From NCBI RefSeq assembly GCF_037935975.1, contig NZ_CP149817.1, forward strand, positions 1,984,001 to 2,048,000: a DNA stretch of 64,000 nt. The letters are read 5' to 3'. The notes under the pieces are model-generated. The model was not told the origin of the DNA, did not search any database, and saw nothing but the letters and a program-made list of their open reading frames with translations. Source of the stretch: Teredinibacter turnerae (GTDB taxonomy: Bacteria > Pseudomonadota > Gammaproteobacteria > Pseudomonadales > Cellvibrionaceae). Below, one piece after another: positions 24,447-34,643 of this stretch (positions within the stretch are counted from its first letter, which is position 1; every line of letters begins with the position of its first letter). A program made the translations under genes and the position numbers.

Positions 24447-25916
24447 TTAGGTTAACTCGATGCGCTGCACCGTACCATCGGCCAGGGTTTCTGTCATGTG
24501 GCCTTCTGGTTCTTCCAGCATTTGAATAATTAAAAATACCAGCGCAGCACAAGCGCCGATCACCATAAAGAATGTACTGGCGTCCACGAAGCTATAGATG
24601 GTCAGAAATGTCACACCACCGACATTGCCATATGCGCCAACCATGCCGGCGATTTGGCCGGTCATGCGGCGTTTGACCAGCGGCACCATCGCAAATACTG
24701 CGCCTTCACCCGCTTGCACGAAAAATGAGCACACCATAACTGCCGCAACGGCGAGTGCAATTGGCCAGCCGCCGGAGATCTGAGACAGCATGAAATACCC
24801 GGCGGCAAGGCCAGCAATGAAAATAGACAATGATTTACGACGCCCAAATTTATCGCTGATAAAACCACCGCCGGGGCGAGCAACCAGGTTCATAAATGCG
24901 AAGGCAGCGCCCAGCGCACCCGCCTGAACCAGAGATAAACTGGTGAATGTTTCCAGGAAGAAAGCCGGCAGCATAGATACCACCGCCAGTTCGGAGCCGA
25001 AGGTGACGAAGTAAGCCCAGTCGAGAATGGCGACTTGCTTGAACGAGTATTTGTCATGCTCAGGTGCGCCATCGGTGAGCATCTCTTTGTTGACCTTCAG
25101 GATTTGCGAAAACTGAATCGCGCCGAGAACAACAAGTACGCCGTACAGCAGGTAGGTGGTGGTTTGACTCAGCAGGCCAACGCCGGACGGTGACAGTTTC
25201 CACGCCAGCACCGCGAGAATCAGGTACATCGGAATATTCATAGCCAGATAGAAATAGAAGTCCTTGCGGCTGGTAACTTCCAGTCCACCTGATTTTTTTG
25301 GTTTGAAATAGGTCGAGCCTTTCGGGGTATTGCGAGCGCGAAGGTAGAAGAAAGCGCCGTATACAATCGCGATCACGCCGGTAGTTGCGATGGCATAACG
25401 CCAGCCATCATCGCCGCCATAAATCAGTGCCAAAGAAGGCAGGGTAAATGCGGCCGCTGCAGAGCCAAAATTGCCCCAGCCGCCATAAACGCCTTCGGCC
25501 AGACCTACCTGGCGAGCGGGAAACCATTCACCCACCATACGGATACCAATCACAAAGCCCGCACCGGCGAAGCCCATTGCAAAACGCATAATAGCCAACT
25601 GCTCATAGCTTTGCGCAAAAGCAAACCCCATACACAAAACCCCGGAAATCACCAGGAGGGTACTGTACACCGTGCGCGGTCCGAACTTATCTACCAGGAT
25701 TCCAATAACGATGCGCGCGGGAATCGTGAGTGCGACATTCAATATAAGAAGCGCTTTCCACTGCGGCACGCTGAGGTCGAACGCCGCCATAATCAGCGGC
25801 TTCATTGGCGCGTGGGAAAACCACATAACAAACGTTAAGAAGAAGGCGAACCATGTGAGGTGCAGGGTCCGTATGTTGGCTTGCGAAAAGTCCACAAGGT
25901 TAAGTTTATGGCTCAT
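24447..25916 (-). CDS. narK: NarK-type nitrate/nitrite transporter (MFS)
   Basis: A 489-residue major facilitator with 12 membrane helices. I chose the ATG at 25916 ([12 protein letters not shown]) because AGG precedes it at good spacing and the earlier in-frame start adds 13 non-conserved residues. The segment [19 protein letters not shown] followed by [13 protein letters not shown] matches the nitrate signature of the NNP family. The protein would bring nitrate in for assimilation or exchange it for nitrite. A sigma-54 promoter lies at 25965-25979, consistent with nitrogen control, and the PP2C-kinase gene is downstream. Assimilatory use is suggested by the promoter; no reductase gene is in the window. 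Confidence 0.92.
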   Translation of the reverse strand: MSHKLNLVDFSQANIRTLHLTWFAFFLTFVMWFSHAPMKPLIMAAFDLSVPQWKALLILNVALTIPARIVIGILVDKFGPRTVYSTLLVISGVLCMGFAFAQSYEQLAIMRFAMGFAGAGFVIGIRMVGEWFPARQVGLAEGVYGGWGNFGSAAAAFTLPSLALIYGGDDGWRYAIATTGVIAIVYGAFFYLRARNTPKGSTYFKPKKSGGLEVTSRKDFYFYLAMNIPMYLILAVLAWKLSPSGVGLLSQTTTYLLYGVLVVLGAIQFSQILKVNKEMLTDGAPEHDKYSFKQVAILDWAYFVTFGSELAVVSMLPAFFLETFTSLSLVQAGALGAAFAFMNLVARPGGGFISDKFGRRKSLSIFIAGLAAGYFMLSQISGGWPIALAVAAVMVCSFFVQAGEGAVFAMVPLVKRRMTGQIAGMVGAYGNVGGVTFLTIYSFVDASTFFMVIGACAALVFLIIQMLEEPEGHMTETLADGTVQRIELT

Positions 25917-25964
25917 AAGAAGACCTGATTGGGGTAGAGGGCAAAAAAAAGTCAAAATCCCTAC

Positions 25965-25979
25965 GCAATGGTTATGCCA
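25965..25979 (-). promoter_or_regulatory. Sigma-54 promoter of narK
   Basis: On the minus strand TGGCATAACCATTGC has the -24 GG and -12 GC elements with exactly ten bases between, close to the TGGCAC-N5-TTGC consensus. It would start transcription about 37 bases before the narK ATG. Confidence 0.75.
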
Positions 25980-26065
25980 GCACCATATAAATGCAGAAAT
26001 CGTTGATTTTGTGGCTTTTTGGGGAGTTCTTGTACGCTAGGCTTCAGTTTTAATGAGCTATTTAA

Positions 26066-26089
26066 GTGCTATATTGCCAATATATGCAC
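26066..26089. promoter_or_regulatory. Possible NtrC-like enhancer dyad upstream of narK
   Basis: GTGCTATATTG (26066-26076) faces CAATATATGCAC (26078-26089), an imperfect GTGC/GCAC dyad about 115-135 bases upstream of the predicted narK start site, where sigma-54 enhancers sit. The match to the NtrC consensus is only partial. Confidence 0.35.
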
Positions 26090-27123
26090 CAATTTTAATC
26101 TTTAAGGTCGCTTTATCTATAAATAAACCGTTCGATGGAAAGGTAAGGGCACGTCAAACACGAAAGTGGCTGATTGGGTTTGGTTAACGAGGCGATATCA
26201 CGGTTTTGCGGAGAGCGTGTTGGAAACAAGAAATGCAGACACGCTACTTTTTTGCGCGTTCTTAACGCGCTTCTGTTTGCCGACATTCTGGCTTGAAGGT
26301 ATACCCTCGGGAAAACTAGGGAGTAATTGCGCTACCTACGTTCGAGCAAGCTTACGCAAGAGAAGATTTCCGAAGGGTTGCTGAGGGTGTCGTCGGTGTC
26401 TGGATGGTGTGCCAGCAGCTCGGGAACGAATGTTTCAGACCTCAAACCTGCCCATGCACGTAGATTACGCGGTGAAACTGGGGTGGACAGAGTTCACAAT
26501 TTTAAAAACTGCCTGCGCAAGTCGGGGAACTTGCCCTGCGGCACCATTACGTTGAATGAGACGTCTGTCACCTTTTTCATTAATTCAGATATGTGCGCCA
26601 AGTCACGCAGCGCCTGAATTCTGTAAAACAAGCTGACACAGAAGCTGAATATCGCCTTTAAATATCTGTGATAAAACTTAATACATTCCGCATTTTGTAC
26701 TGCAATAATATATATCCGCCAGGAGCAGCCGTTTTTTGTACTCACATAGAATCGATTCTTTACGGGTATAAATGAGGCGATTTTCACTCATGTCGATTAA
26801 TTGCGTGATCGACTTCAAAAAGATAATTCTATTCTTTTCAAAATTAGTGCGAATAATTGCCAGGCGAAAATTCTTTTATAGAATTTTTTGCGTCTTTTTA
26901 TTTCTAGGGTGTAAATATCCTCGACAACCGGAAGCGTAATAAAAAATCTTTTTTGCTATTGTGTGAGCTTGTTGGCAGTTTTGTCTGAGTATTTTGAAAA
27001 ATACCGAATGAGAACTTCATCAATACCCGTAATTATCCGCCCCGTTAGCATATTTTGGAGTGATTAACTTGTTTTGTTTTTCGTGGGATTGCGAAAAACA
27101 TTTTGCTACGTGGTGGGATGTAC
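26090..27123. other. Long intergenic region
   Basis: About 1 kb between the divergent narK and cytochrome genes. Several short open frames exist (for example 26166-26384 and, on the minus strand, 26494-26787), but none has a recognisable product or a good ribosome site. I see no repeats or structured RNA. It should hold the promoter of the operon starting at 27124. Confidence 0.5.
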
Positions 27124-30100
27124 ATGAGAAGTTTGCGGCGTTATTTGGTTGCTGTTAGTTGGTTGGCTTCGTTTTTACTGTTAAGTGCGTGTGGTGGGGC
27201 GGGAGCGCCTCAGTTCGATAACACACCCTTGCCGGAGGTGGACCCACCATCGACAGATACCGGAGGGGGCGCAAGCAGCACCAGCAGCAGTAGTTCGAGT
27301 GGCGGGGAGCCGGTAGTGGATACACCACATCCCGGCGAGGCCCTTTACGAAGCCCAGTGCGCAAGTTGCCACGGGAAAGACGGAAAAGGTGGCTTAGCGG
27401 GCGGCGAATTATTGGGCTGCGATGTGTGTGGCGATTTCAGTTTGCTGGCGCTGCGGATCGAGCAGACCATGCCCTTGGGTAATCCCGAGCAGTGCGATAC
27501 CCAGTGCAGTTCGCAAATTGCGGGCTATATGTTGGAAAATTTTGCCGGTTTACCACCAACCGACAATGGATCAGGCAGCAGTAGTTCCAGTGCGAGCAGT
27601 TCAAACAGTTCGAGTTCGTCTTCTAGCACATCAAGTTCCAGTTCGAGTAGCAGCTCCAGCGGCGGTGTGATTGTTGGTGGTAGCAGCTCGTCAAGCGCAT
27701 CCAGCTCAAGTGGCTCTGGTACCCCTAACACCTCTTCATCGAGTTCTTCGAGTTCATCCAGCTCATCGTCTGGATATGTGGGTAACGCAGCAAACGGCCA
27801 GTTGCTTTACGCTAACGCCACCTTGAATTGCACGACGTGCCACGGCGCTATGGGCGAGGGCTTATACAAAATTGACCCCCATGCGACGGTGTTTGGTCAA
27901 AACAATAAAACGCTGGAAAACATTATTGCGGAGGATATGCCGCAGCTTAATCCCGCGAGTTGTGGCGCGGAGTGCGCCGCAGATATTGCTGCCTACATTC
28001 GCACATGGGCAGGCAGCTCGTCCAGTAGCAGTTCCTCGTCCAGCTCCAGCTCATCGAGCTCCTCCAGTTCGTCTTCGAGCAGCTCGTCCAGCAGCTCTAG
28101 TGGAAGTGGCTTTTTTGTGAGTGACGACTTCGAAAGCAGCTCCGTAAGCCAGCAGCCTGCAGGTTGGGATAATTTCGTTGGCTGGCAGTCCAACAACCCC
28201 AACAATAATTCCGGGCAGGCAGTGTACGCAGTTGTCGATAATTCTCGAGCGTATTCCGGCAACCAGTCAGTGCACTTTAAGGGAGGTGCCGCGCCTGCAC
28301 AGATAGTAAAAGCGCTGCCGCAAGGTTTGGATCGCGTTTATCTCAAGGCCATGGTGTACATGAGCAAAAAGCTCGGTAACGAAGCCAATGATAATCACGA
28401 GCACATTATGGGTGTAAGGGCAAATGCCTCGGGCGCCGACAACGAAATTCGCTTTGGCCAGATTAAAGGCCATATTGGCACCAACGAAGTACCCAGCGAT
28501 GACATTGCTCCGCCACAAAGTCAGTGGTATAGCGGCCCGGAAATCACCGCCAATGACTGGCACTGTGTGGTAGTGGAAATGCTGGCTGGTGATCTCGCTT
28601 ATCATCAATTGAATGCCTATGTTGATGGCGAACTACTGCATAGCATCGATGCGGCCAATGACTGGAATAATGGTGGTGTTAACGGTAACGCCCACTGGTT
28701 GGACGGTAAGTTTAACTATGCGTTTTTTGGTTGGCACAGCTTCAGCAACAATGATGCGGACGTGTGGATGGACGATATCGAAATGTCCGATGCGCCTCTG
28801 ACGTGTGATGGCAGTTCAGGCAACGGTAGCAGTTCGTCCAGTTCAAGCTCTTCTTCAAGCTCATCGAGCTCCAGTTCTTCCTCGAGTTCGAGTAGTTCCG
28901 GTGGCGTTGATTTGGTGGCACTGGGTAAAACCTATTATGAGCAAAACAGTTTAGGCTGCGTAGGTTGTCACGGTGCGAAAGGGGATGGGCTCACGCCAAT
29001 TGATCCTACAAAGTCTGAATACAAGCTTTCCAGTCTGCCAACCTACCTGGCTACGTCCATGCCGTTTAATCAGCCAGAAAAATGTATCGGCGAGTGTTCA
29101 GATTCTATTGCGGCCTATATTCGCAGTTGGAATGGCAATGCGTCTTCCAGTTCCAGCAGTTCGTCCAGCTCAAGCAGTACATCCAGCGGTGGCAATACAT
29201 CTAGCAGCTCTTCCAGTTCGAGCAGCAGCTCCAGCAGCAGTTCGTCCAGCTCCGGCGGCGAGCCTGTCGCTTGTGGTGTCACTTATGGGCCGCGGTTGTT
29301 ACGAGTGCTTACCCGCCACGAGTTCAGCAATGCCATTGAAGATCTCACCGGTGTGAACTTAATTAACGACCTGGGGCAGAGCACTTATGATGCAATCCCT
29401 GCCGACAACAAGCTCAATGGGTTTTCCAACAACATCATGACCAATATCGACAGCGGCGCGTTGCAGTCGTACGGTTTGGTGGTGGCAAAAGTTGTCGATT
29501 TAATGGCACAAAACAATTTCTCTGGGTTTGTAGATTGTACGGGCTTAAGTAGCCAGAACTGTGGTGACCGCCTAATTTCCACGCACGGCAAGCGTATTTT
29601 CCGCCGACCGCTCACCGACGAAGAAACAACAAGTTATTTGAGTATTTTCACAAATGACTACACCGGTGGCGAAAATAAAGAGGGCATCGCTCTGGCCTTA
29701 CGCGCCATGCTGACGTCGCCGCAGTTTTTGTATCGCGATGAGACCGGCATTTCCATCATTGATATCGAAACCGGAATTTCCGACGAGCAAGATTATGAAC
29801 AAACGGGCAATGTACAAACGTACATTTCCGAAGCTGATCCAAAACGTCTTGAGCTATACAACCAGTTTGGCGTAAATGCCAATTTCACCGGGGCCGACCT
29901 GATAACGGTAACAGTGAAAGGCGAACAGTCAGCGGCAAGTGGTTTGTGGCCGATGATGCAAATTGTGTCCAACGGCTTAACGATCGCTGAATTTGAAATT
30001 ACCCACACATACAACAAAACCTACAAGTTCTATACCGAGGAATTAAGTGGAACTCAGTATTTTGCAGTAGTGGATAAAGATGCCGGACGACCAAATGAAT

Positions 30101-31344
30101 ATATGACAGGGCAAAACCTGGTTATTTCCCGCCTGGAGGTGTCGGCCGGTGCGCCAGCGTTACCTTCAGCACCGGAAGTCGAACTGGATGCGGATGCCTA
30201 TGTGTTAACGCCATATCAGCTGGCGGCGTTCCTCAGCTTTACGTTTACGGGCACCACCCCGGACGATACTTTGCTGACTGCTGCGGATGAAGATGCGCTG
30301 CAAACCAAGGCGCAAATTAATGCACAGGTTCAGCGTTTGTTGAATACGCCCAGGGCACGTGAACACTTCGGTAACTTTGCCGCCCAGTGGCTGCGTACAG
30401 ACCGAGTGTTGGATATGGTGAAAGATGAAACACTGTATCCCACATTCACCTCGGACGTGCGCCGTGCGATGGCGCAAGAAGTGCGTGAGGTGTTCAACCA
30501 TGTCGTACTGGATGAAGGCGAACCGTTCACCTCGTTGTTTGATGGTGGTTTTACCTTTGCGAATGGGGCGCTGGCGGATTTCTACGGCATCACTGGTATT
30601 TCAGGGCCGACGATGCAAAAGGTTACGGGTATTTCATCGCGCGCAGGTTTGGTTACTTCGGGTGCATTCTTAACTGTGAATGCGCACGAGCAGGAAACCG
30701 GCCCCATCTTACGTGCGACCTACTTGCGCCGCTTGTTCCTCTGTCACGACGTGCCCGCGCCACCGACCGGTGTTGCGCTCAACGGAGACGACTTTGATGA
30801 AGCCCGTGAAGAGGCTCGACAAGAGTGGGAAGCGTACCTCGCACAGAATAATGGCCTGGCGACCGCGCGTAAGAAGTACGAATTCCAGACGTCAGCAGGG
30901 CTGTGCCAGACCTGTCATGAAAAAATGATTAACCCGTTAGGTGGTGGTTTCGAGGACTTCGATGCAGTAGGTCTGCCTCAAACACAGGACTACAATGGAT
31001 TAACTGTGGAGTTTGACGGTACCCTGTTTGGTGTAAACAGCATCAACGACGGCAACAGTATTGAATTTAATGGTGCGAAAGATATCGCGCACGCGATTGC
31101 AGGTCTGGATGTAACCCGACGCTGTTTTATCGACAATACCTTCCGCCTGGCGATGGGTACTGGCTCGACGTATCTTGATCGCGCGATTGATATTGCTTTG
31201 TCGCAAGACGAAATTGATAACTACAGTTGTGAGGTCGATAAGCTTGATGCACAAATGCAGTCTAACGATTACAGCACACGGGAATTGTTAAAAGCGATTG
31301 GTTCAATGGACAGCGTGCGTTATCGCAAAGACGTACAGCGGTAA
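27124..31344 (+). CDS. Polyserine multi-haem lipoprotein with DUF1587/1595/1592/1588/1585 domains
   Basis: About 1406 residues from the ATG at 27124 (GGTGGG upstream). The lipobox LLSAC puts Cys23 as lipid anchor. Then come three class-I cytochrome c modules with haem motifs CASCH (79), CTTCH (236) and CVGCH (612), separated by long serine linkers. A laminin-G-like sandwich lies between the second and third (about 330-560). From about 720 the planctomycete-type region starts: RVLTRHEFSNAI (DUF1587-like), RRPLTDEE (DUF1595-like), an inserted beta-rich stretch (about 880-1015), DUF1592, then DUF1588 with a fourth haem motif CQTCH (1261) and INPLGGGFEDFDAVG, and DUF1585. It is probably a cell-surface electron carrier or oxidoreductase; the partner substrate is unknown. 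It leads an operon with the DUF1552 gene 8-26 bases downstream. Confidence 0.88.
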   Translation: MRSLRRYLVAVSWLASFLLLSACGGAGAPQFDNTPLPEVDPPSTDTGGGASSTSSSSSSGGEPVVDTPHPGEALYEAQCASCHGKDGKGGLAGGELLGCDVCGDFSLLALRIEQTMPLGNPEQCDTQCSSQIAGYMLENFAGLPPTDNGSGSSSSSASSSNSSSSSSSTSSSSSSSSSSGGVIVGGSSSSSASSSSGSGTPNTSSSSSSSSSSSSSGYVGNAANGQLLYANATLNCTTCHGAMGEGLYKIDPHATVFGQNNKTLENIIAEDMPQLNPASCGAECAADIAAYIRTWAGSSSSSSSSSSSSSSSSSSSSSSSSSSSSSGSGFFVSDDFESSSVSQQPAGWDNFVGWQSNNPNNNSGQAVYAVVDNSRAYSGNQSVHFKGGAAPAQIVKALPQGLDRVYLKAMVYMSKKLGNEANDNHEHIMGVRANASGADNEIRFGQIKGHIGTNEVPSDDIAPPQSQWYSGPEITANDWHCVVVEMLAGDLAYHQLNAYVDGELLHSIDAANDWNNGGVNGNAHWLDGKFNYAFFGWHSFSNNDADVWMDDIEMSDAPLTCDGSSGNGSSSSSSSSSSSSSSSSSSSSSSSSGGVDLVALGKTYYEQNSLGCVGCHGAKGDGLTPIDPTKSEYKLSSLPTYLATSMPFNQPEKCIGECSDSIAAYIRSWNGNASSSSSSSSSSSSTSSGGNTSSSSSSSSSSSSSSSSSSGGEPVACGVTYGPRLLRVLTRHEFSNAIEDLTGVNLINDLGQSTYDAIPADNKLNGFSNNIMTNIDSGALQSYGLVVAKVVDLMAQNNFSGFVDCTGLSSQNCGDRLISTHGKRIFRRPLTDEETTSYLSIFTNDYTGGENKEGIALALRAMLTSPQFLYRDETGISIIDIETGISDEQDYEQTGNVQTYISEADPKRLELYNQFGVNANFTGADLITVTVKGEQSAASGLWPMMQIVSNGLTIAEFEITHTYNKTYKFYTEELSGTQYFAVVDKDAGRPNEYMTGQNLVISRLEVSAGAPALPSAPEVELDADAYVLTPYQLAAFLSFTFTGTTPDDTLLTAADEDALQTKAQINAQVQRLLNTPRAREHFGNFAAQWLRTDRVLDMVKDETLYPTFTSDVRRAMAQEVREVFNHVVLDEGEPFTSLFDGGFTFANGALADFYGITGISGPTMQKVTGISSRAGLVTSGAFLTVNAHEQETGPILRATYLRRLFLCHDVPAPPTGVALNGDDFDEAREEARQEWEAYLAQNNGLATARKKYEFQTSAGLCQTCHEKMINPLGGGFEDFDAVGLPQTQDYNGLTVEFDGTLFGVNSINDGNSIEFNGAKDIAHAIAGLDVTRRCFIDNTFRLAMGTGSTYLDRAIDIALSQDEIDNYSCEVDKLDAQMQSNDYSTRELLKAIGSMDSVRYRKDVQR

Positions 31345-31370
31345 ACGGGAAAATGCGAGGTATAAATAAA

Positions 31371-32639
31371 ATGAGTCATGCAAAAGAAACTGCGCTGTTA
31401 AAACGTCGTGAATTCCTTAAGTTTATCGGCAAGGCGGGCTTAAGCCTGCCGGTGCTGCAAGCCTCGGGGTTGGGCGCCGGGTTGTTGCTCGGCCGCCAGG
31501 CGATGGCTGCGGCCGTGGATATGCGCCGGGTAATTTTTCTGTATGTGCCTGATGGCACGCCATTGGCTGCTAGTTACTCTTACACGCCAAGTGACGACCT
31601 CACGCTTAAAACGTGTTCTGCGCCGTTGGAAGATGTAAAAAACCACTGCGTTTTTCTGCGTGATGTGGAAATTGTTGGTGGCGGTGGTCACGGTCTGACC
31701 CAGCGCGTGCTCGGTGCTTTTGCCGATGGTGTCACAGGTACTATCGATCTCGCTCTGGGCGAAACTGTCGGTTCCACATCGCCTGTGGCATCGTTGCGCC
31801 TCGGTATTCGTACCCGTGGTCTGGACCCAATTTCTGCGCGGGGTTTTGCTGCGGTAACTGATTATCAGGACAATCCGCAAACCGCATTCGAAAAATTATT
31901 TGGCGGCGCCATTGATGCGAGCCCGATCGGCGCTAAACGCGATAAAAAAATGTTGGAAATTAATCGCGAAGCGTTGGATAAAATTAAAACCCGACTTGGC
32001 AATTATGAATTGCACAGGTTGGAAGAGCATCGGGAGGCAATTCTCAAATTACAGTCAGACATAGATGCCGCCTCACAGGGTTCTGCACCAGCGGGTTGTA
32101 GCGACCCACTATTTAATCCGCAAGGGCTTTCTGCGCAGCAGGTCGATACGGAATTCACCAATTTATTTGCGCTGCAGTCAGAAAATGCCATTCTCGCATT
32201 GAAGTGTAATCTCACGCGCGTTGTCACTATGCAGCTCGGTACCCATCAATCGGATTTTGCCGTGACGGGGCTCTCTGGTGATTATCACACCTCTATCCAC
32301 AGCGGAAACCTGGATTACTACGCCTCCTACCGCACCTACTTTTCCGAGCGTGTTGCGCACCTTATTCGCCGGCTTGCCGAAGAGGACGATCCTGCTGGTG
32401 GCAAAATGATCGACTCCACGCTGGTCGTGCAGGTAACTGATATGGCCGATGGCAATGCGCACACAGGGTCGGACGCGCCATACATGCTGGCCGGTGGTGG
32501 TAGTGCGGTAAATCGTGGCAGCGTGATTTCGGTAGGCAACCACCACCAGCTGCTGGACACCGCGGCCGAGTATATGGGCGTTTACGGCAACATTGCTGGC
32601 TACGCCCCTGCAGGGCCTGCGAGCAATATATTGTTCTGA
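31371..32639 (+). CDS. DUF1552 Tat-exported protein
   Basis: About 422 residues from the ATG at 31371 (GAGG ten bases upstream); an ATG at 31353 is also possible. The N-terminus KRREFLKFIGKAG followed by a hydrophobic stretch ending in AMAAA is a twin-arginine signal, so it is folded in the cytoplasm and sent to the periplasm, perhaps with a cofactor. The rest matches DUF1552 by its start (RRVIFLYVPDGTP) and its late ATQ-like segment RVVTMQLGTHQSDF and YHTSIHSG. DUF1552 genes almost always accompany DUF1592 genes, as here, and no activity is established for the pair. Likely a periplasmic partner of the haem protein upstream. Confidence 0.88.
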   Translation: MSHAKETALLKRREFLKFIGKAGLSLPVLQASGLGAGLLLGRQAMAAAVDMRRVIFLYVPDGTPLAASYSYTPSDDLTLKTCSAPLEDVKNHCVFLRDVEIVGGGGHGLTQRVLGAFADGVTGTIDLALGETVGSTSPVASLRLGIRTRGLDPISARGFAAVTDYQDNPQTAFEKLFGGAIDASPIGAKRDKKMLEINREALDKIKTRLGNYELHRLEEHREAILKLQSDIDAASQGSAPAGCSDPLFNPQGLSAQQVDTEFTNLFALQSENAILALKCNLTRVVTMQLGTHQSDFAVTGLSGDYHTSIHSGNLDYYASYRTYFSERVAHLIRRLAEEDDPAGGKMIDSTLVVQVTDMADGNAHTGSDAPYMLAGGGSAVNRGSVISVGNHHQLLDTAAEYMGVYGNIAGYAPAGPASNILF

Positions 32640-32681
32640 TCTACAGAATATTTTCTTAAGATGTTTACGAGAGAACTGAGT

Positions 32682-33203
32682 ATGTTAAGTGGTAAAAACG
32701 TTTTTCGCGCGTTGAGCGGAGTTGTTGTTGGCTGTTTTTTGAGCGCGAGTGTGGCAGCCGTTGAGATTGACAAGCCTGCGCCTGGGCTGGTGTTAACAAC
32801 CCTGTCAAATCACGACGACGCAGGCTTTACACTGGCTGACTATCGCGGCAAAGTGGTCTATCTGGATTTCTGGGCATCCTGGTGCGGGCCATGCCGCGCG
32901 TCTTTTCCTGTACTGGATGAATTGCGAACCAAGTATCAGGCTGAGGGGTTTGAAGTGGTTGGTGTAAACCTGGATGAAAATACGGCGGATGCAAACGGAT
33001 TCCTCAAAAAGTTTCCAGTGTCGTTTCCGTTAGCGACAGACCCAAAAGGTGCTGCGGCCCAGATTTTTCAAATTAAAGGCATGCCCAGCGCCGTGATTAT
33101 TGATAAAAAAGGCGTTGCTCGTGCAGAAATCGTGGGTTTTCATAAAGATGAACCCCAAAAAATTGAGCAACTGGTGAGCCAATTATTGAAGGAGCCTTCG
33201 TGA
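32682..33203 (+). CDS. TlpA-like periplasmic thioredoxin
   Basis: About 173 residues from the ATG at 32682; an ATG at 32661 would add seven. A signal peptide (cleavage near SVAAV) is followed by an AhpC/TSA-TlpA thioredoxin fold with active site WCGPC (C68, C71) and the cis-proline region GMPSAVIID. It would reduce disulfides in the periplasm, for example in apocytochromes before haem attachment or in the Cys-rich tail of the next protein. The last base pairs overlap the GTG of the DUF4266 gene, so the two are translationally coupled. Confidence 0.9.
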   Translation: MLSGKNVFRALSGVVVGCFLSASVAAVEIDKPAPGLVLTTLSNHDDAGFTLADYRGKVVYLDFWASWCGPCRASFPVLDELRTKYQAEGFEVVGVNLDENTADANGFLKKFPVSFPLATDPKGAAAQIFQIKGMPSAVIIDKKGVARAEIVGFHKDEPQKIEQLVSQLLKEPS

Positions 33204-33412
33204 TAATTCGGTTTATAGTCGCGGTGCTTGTTGCTATCGCCGCAACAGGATGCACCCAAGTTAAAGTGTGGGAGCGCGGTAATTTAGCGCGCAATGAAAT
33301 GGCATTTACGCCAGACCCGCTGGAGCAAAAGATTCAGGACCATATTTACCACAGTAAAGAAGCGTCCCAATCCGTAGCCGCCGGCGCGGGTGGTGGTTGC
33401 GGTTGTAACTGA
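33200..33412 (+). CDS. DUF4266 small lipoprotein
   Basis: 70 residues, starting at a GTG that overlaps the thioredoxin stop (GTGA). Lipobox AATGC makes Cys18 the anchor. The conserved parts are VWERGNLARNEMAF with DPLE, and the C-terminal tail GGGCGCN, both typical of DUF4266. The glycine/cysteine end could bind a metal or be a substrate of the neighbouring thioredoxin. DUF4266 genes commonly adjoin DUF3570 and ApbE genes, as here; no function is known. Confidence 0.85.
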   Translation: MIIRFIVAVLVAIAATGCTQVKVWERGNLARNEMAFTPDPLEQKIQDHIYHSKEASQSVAAGAGGGCGCN

Positions 33413-33485
33413 GTCCGGTTGTTGATAACGCTGACGTTAGAGCAGCATTGTCGATAACAAATTTGGCGGTAACAGAGAGTTAACC

Positions 33486-34643
33486 ATGCAGGAAAAAAAA
33501 TCGACCCTGGCGGCACTGAGTTCGGCGGCCATGATGCTTTCGGGGCTTGCGCAACCCGCGCTGGCCAATCCACCCGATCAAAAAACGCAAATTGCCTACC
33601 GCTTTACCAATTACAGCGAAGGTGAAATGGATGCAAAAGATGTCGCTGAAGGCAGTCTTGAGCGATACCAAATACAAGTTCATCAACTGAGTGTGAAAAC
33701 TCCGGTTTCAGAAGATACGGAAATTTCGCTCAGTGTTGTCAACGAGACTATGTCGGGCGCGTCGCCCTGGTATGTGGTGCCTAATGCTGAGGGAGAAGCG
33801 GTACAGGTAATGAGTGGTGCCACGATTGACGAAGCGCGCAACGAGCTAGGCATGGATTTTCGCAGTTACAACACGTCTTCGGAAACGACCTTATCGCTAA
33901 GTGTGTCTGCAGAGAACGATTATGAGTCGCTGGCTTTTGGCTATAGCGGCCAGTGGCGGACACTGCAGCAACGCGGCACCTTGAGTTGGGGAATTAGCGG
34001 CAGTCGCGATTTTATTAATGCGACAGACGCGAATATTTACGCGGGTCGTCCGGTAGAAGAAATCAAAAACCGCCTGCGAGGATATTTGGGGTATTCCATC
34101 GTAATGACCCGCAACCGATTGTTCGGTATGAATATTGGTGTTACCTCGCTGGATGGTTATTTGTCTGATGCCTATAAACTGGCGTGGGTCGACAACGAAA
34201 TTGTGCGCGACAACCGTCCGGATGTGCAGAATCAGGTTGGCGGGTCGCTGATGCTGCGCCAGTTTTTTCCAGAGGCGCAAGCTGCGCTGCACACAGATAT
34301 CAAACTCTACCAAAACGATTGGGAAGTAACGTCGGAAAGTCTCGATCTAGCCTGGTACCAAAATCTCGGTAGTAAATGGCAGCTAGTGCCATCGCTGCGT
34401 TATTACCATCAGTCGGCGGCAACCTTCTATGAGCCGTTTTATGAGAACCGCCGTGCAGATGGGTTTTATTCCAGCGACTATCGTCTTTCCGAGTTCTCAG
34501 CGGTAAGTGCGCGCTTTAAAGTGATTCGCCAGTGGAATACAGTCTCTGTGAACTTACAGTACGAAAACTATTCCGCTAGCGGTGACCACCCGGCATTGCT
34601 AAGTTACAGCGCGATTTCCCTGGGAGTGGGGACGTCGTTCTAA
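33486..34643 (+). CDS. DUF3570 outer-membrane beta-barrel protein
   Basis: A 385-residue protein with a signal peptide (cleavage near PALAN, residue 28), then alternating beta strands and a terminal aromatic residue (VGTSF), the pattern of an outer-membrane barrel. It belongs to DUF3570 by context and the repeated motif MSGASPWY (89-96) and MSGATID (109-115). These two SGA[ST] motifs recall, but do not complete, the flavinylation motif recognised by ApbE, whose gene starts at the stop of this one (TAATG). It may be the outer-membrane component of the redox system. The ribosome site is GAGAG. Confidence 0.82.
   Translation: MQEKKSTLAALSSAAMMLSGLAQPALANPPDQKTQIAYRFTNYSEGEMDAKDVAEGSLERYQIQVHQLSVKTPVSEDTEISLSVVNETMSGASPWYVVPNAEGEAVQVMSGATIDEARNELGMDFRSYNTSSETTLSLSVSAENDYESLAFGYSGQWRTLQQRGTLSWGISGSRDFINATDANIYAGRPVEEIKNRLRGYLGYSIVMTRNRLFGMNIGVTSLDGYLSDAYKLAWVDNEIVRDNRPDVQNQVGGSLMLRQFFPEAQAALHTDIKLYQNDWEVTSESLDLAWYQNLGSKWQLVPSLRYYHQSAATFYEPFYENRRADGFYSSDYRLSEFSAVSARFKVIRQWNTVSVNLQYENYSASGDHPALLSYSAISLGVGTSF

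Noticed and set aside
26166-26787. Three short open frames between narK and the cytochrome gene
   Set aside because: They overlap one another on both strands and show no ribosome sites, signal peptides or familiar motifs.
28010-28110. Repeated AGC/TCG tracts resembling a CRISPR or satellite array
   Set aside because: Units are irregular serine codons inside an open coding frame; no conserved repeat with spacers.
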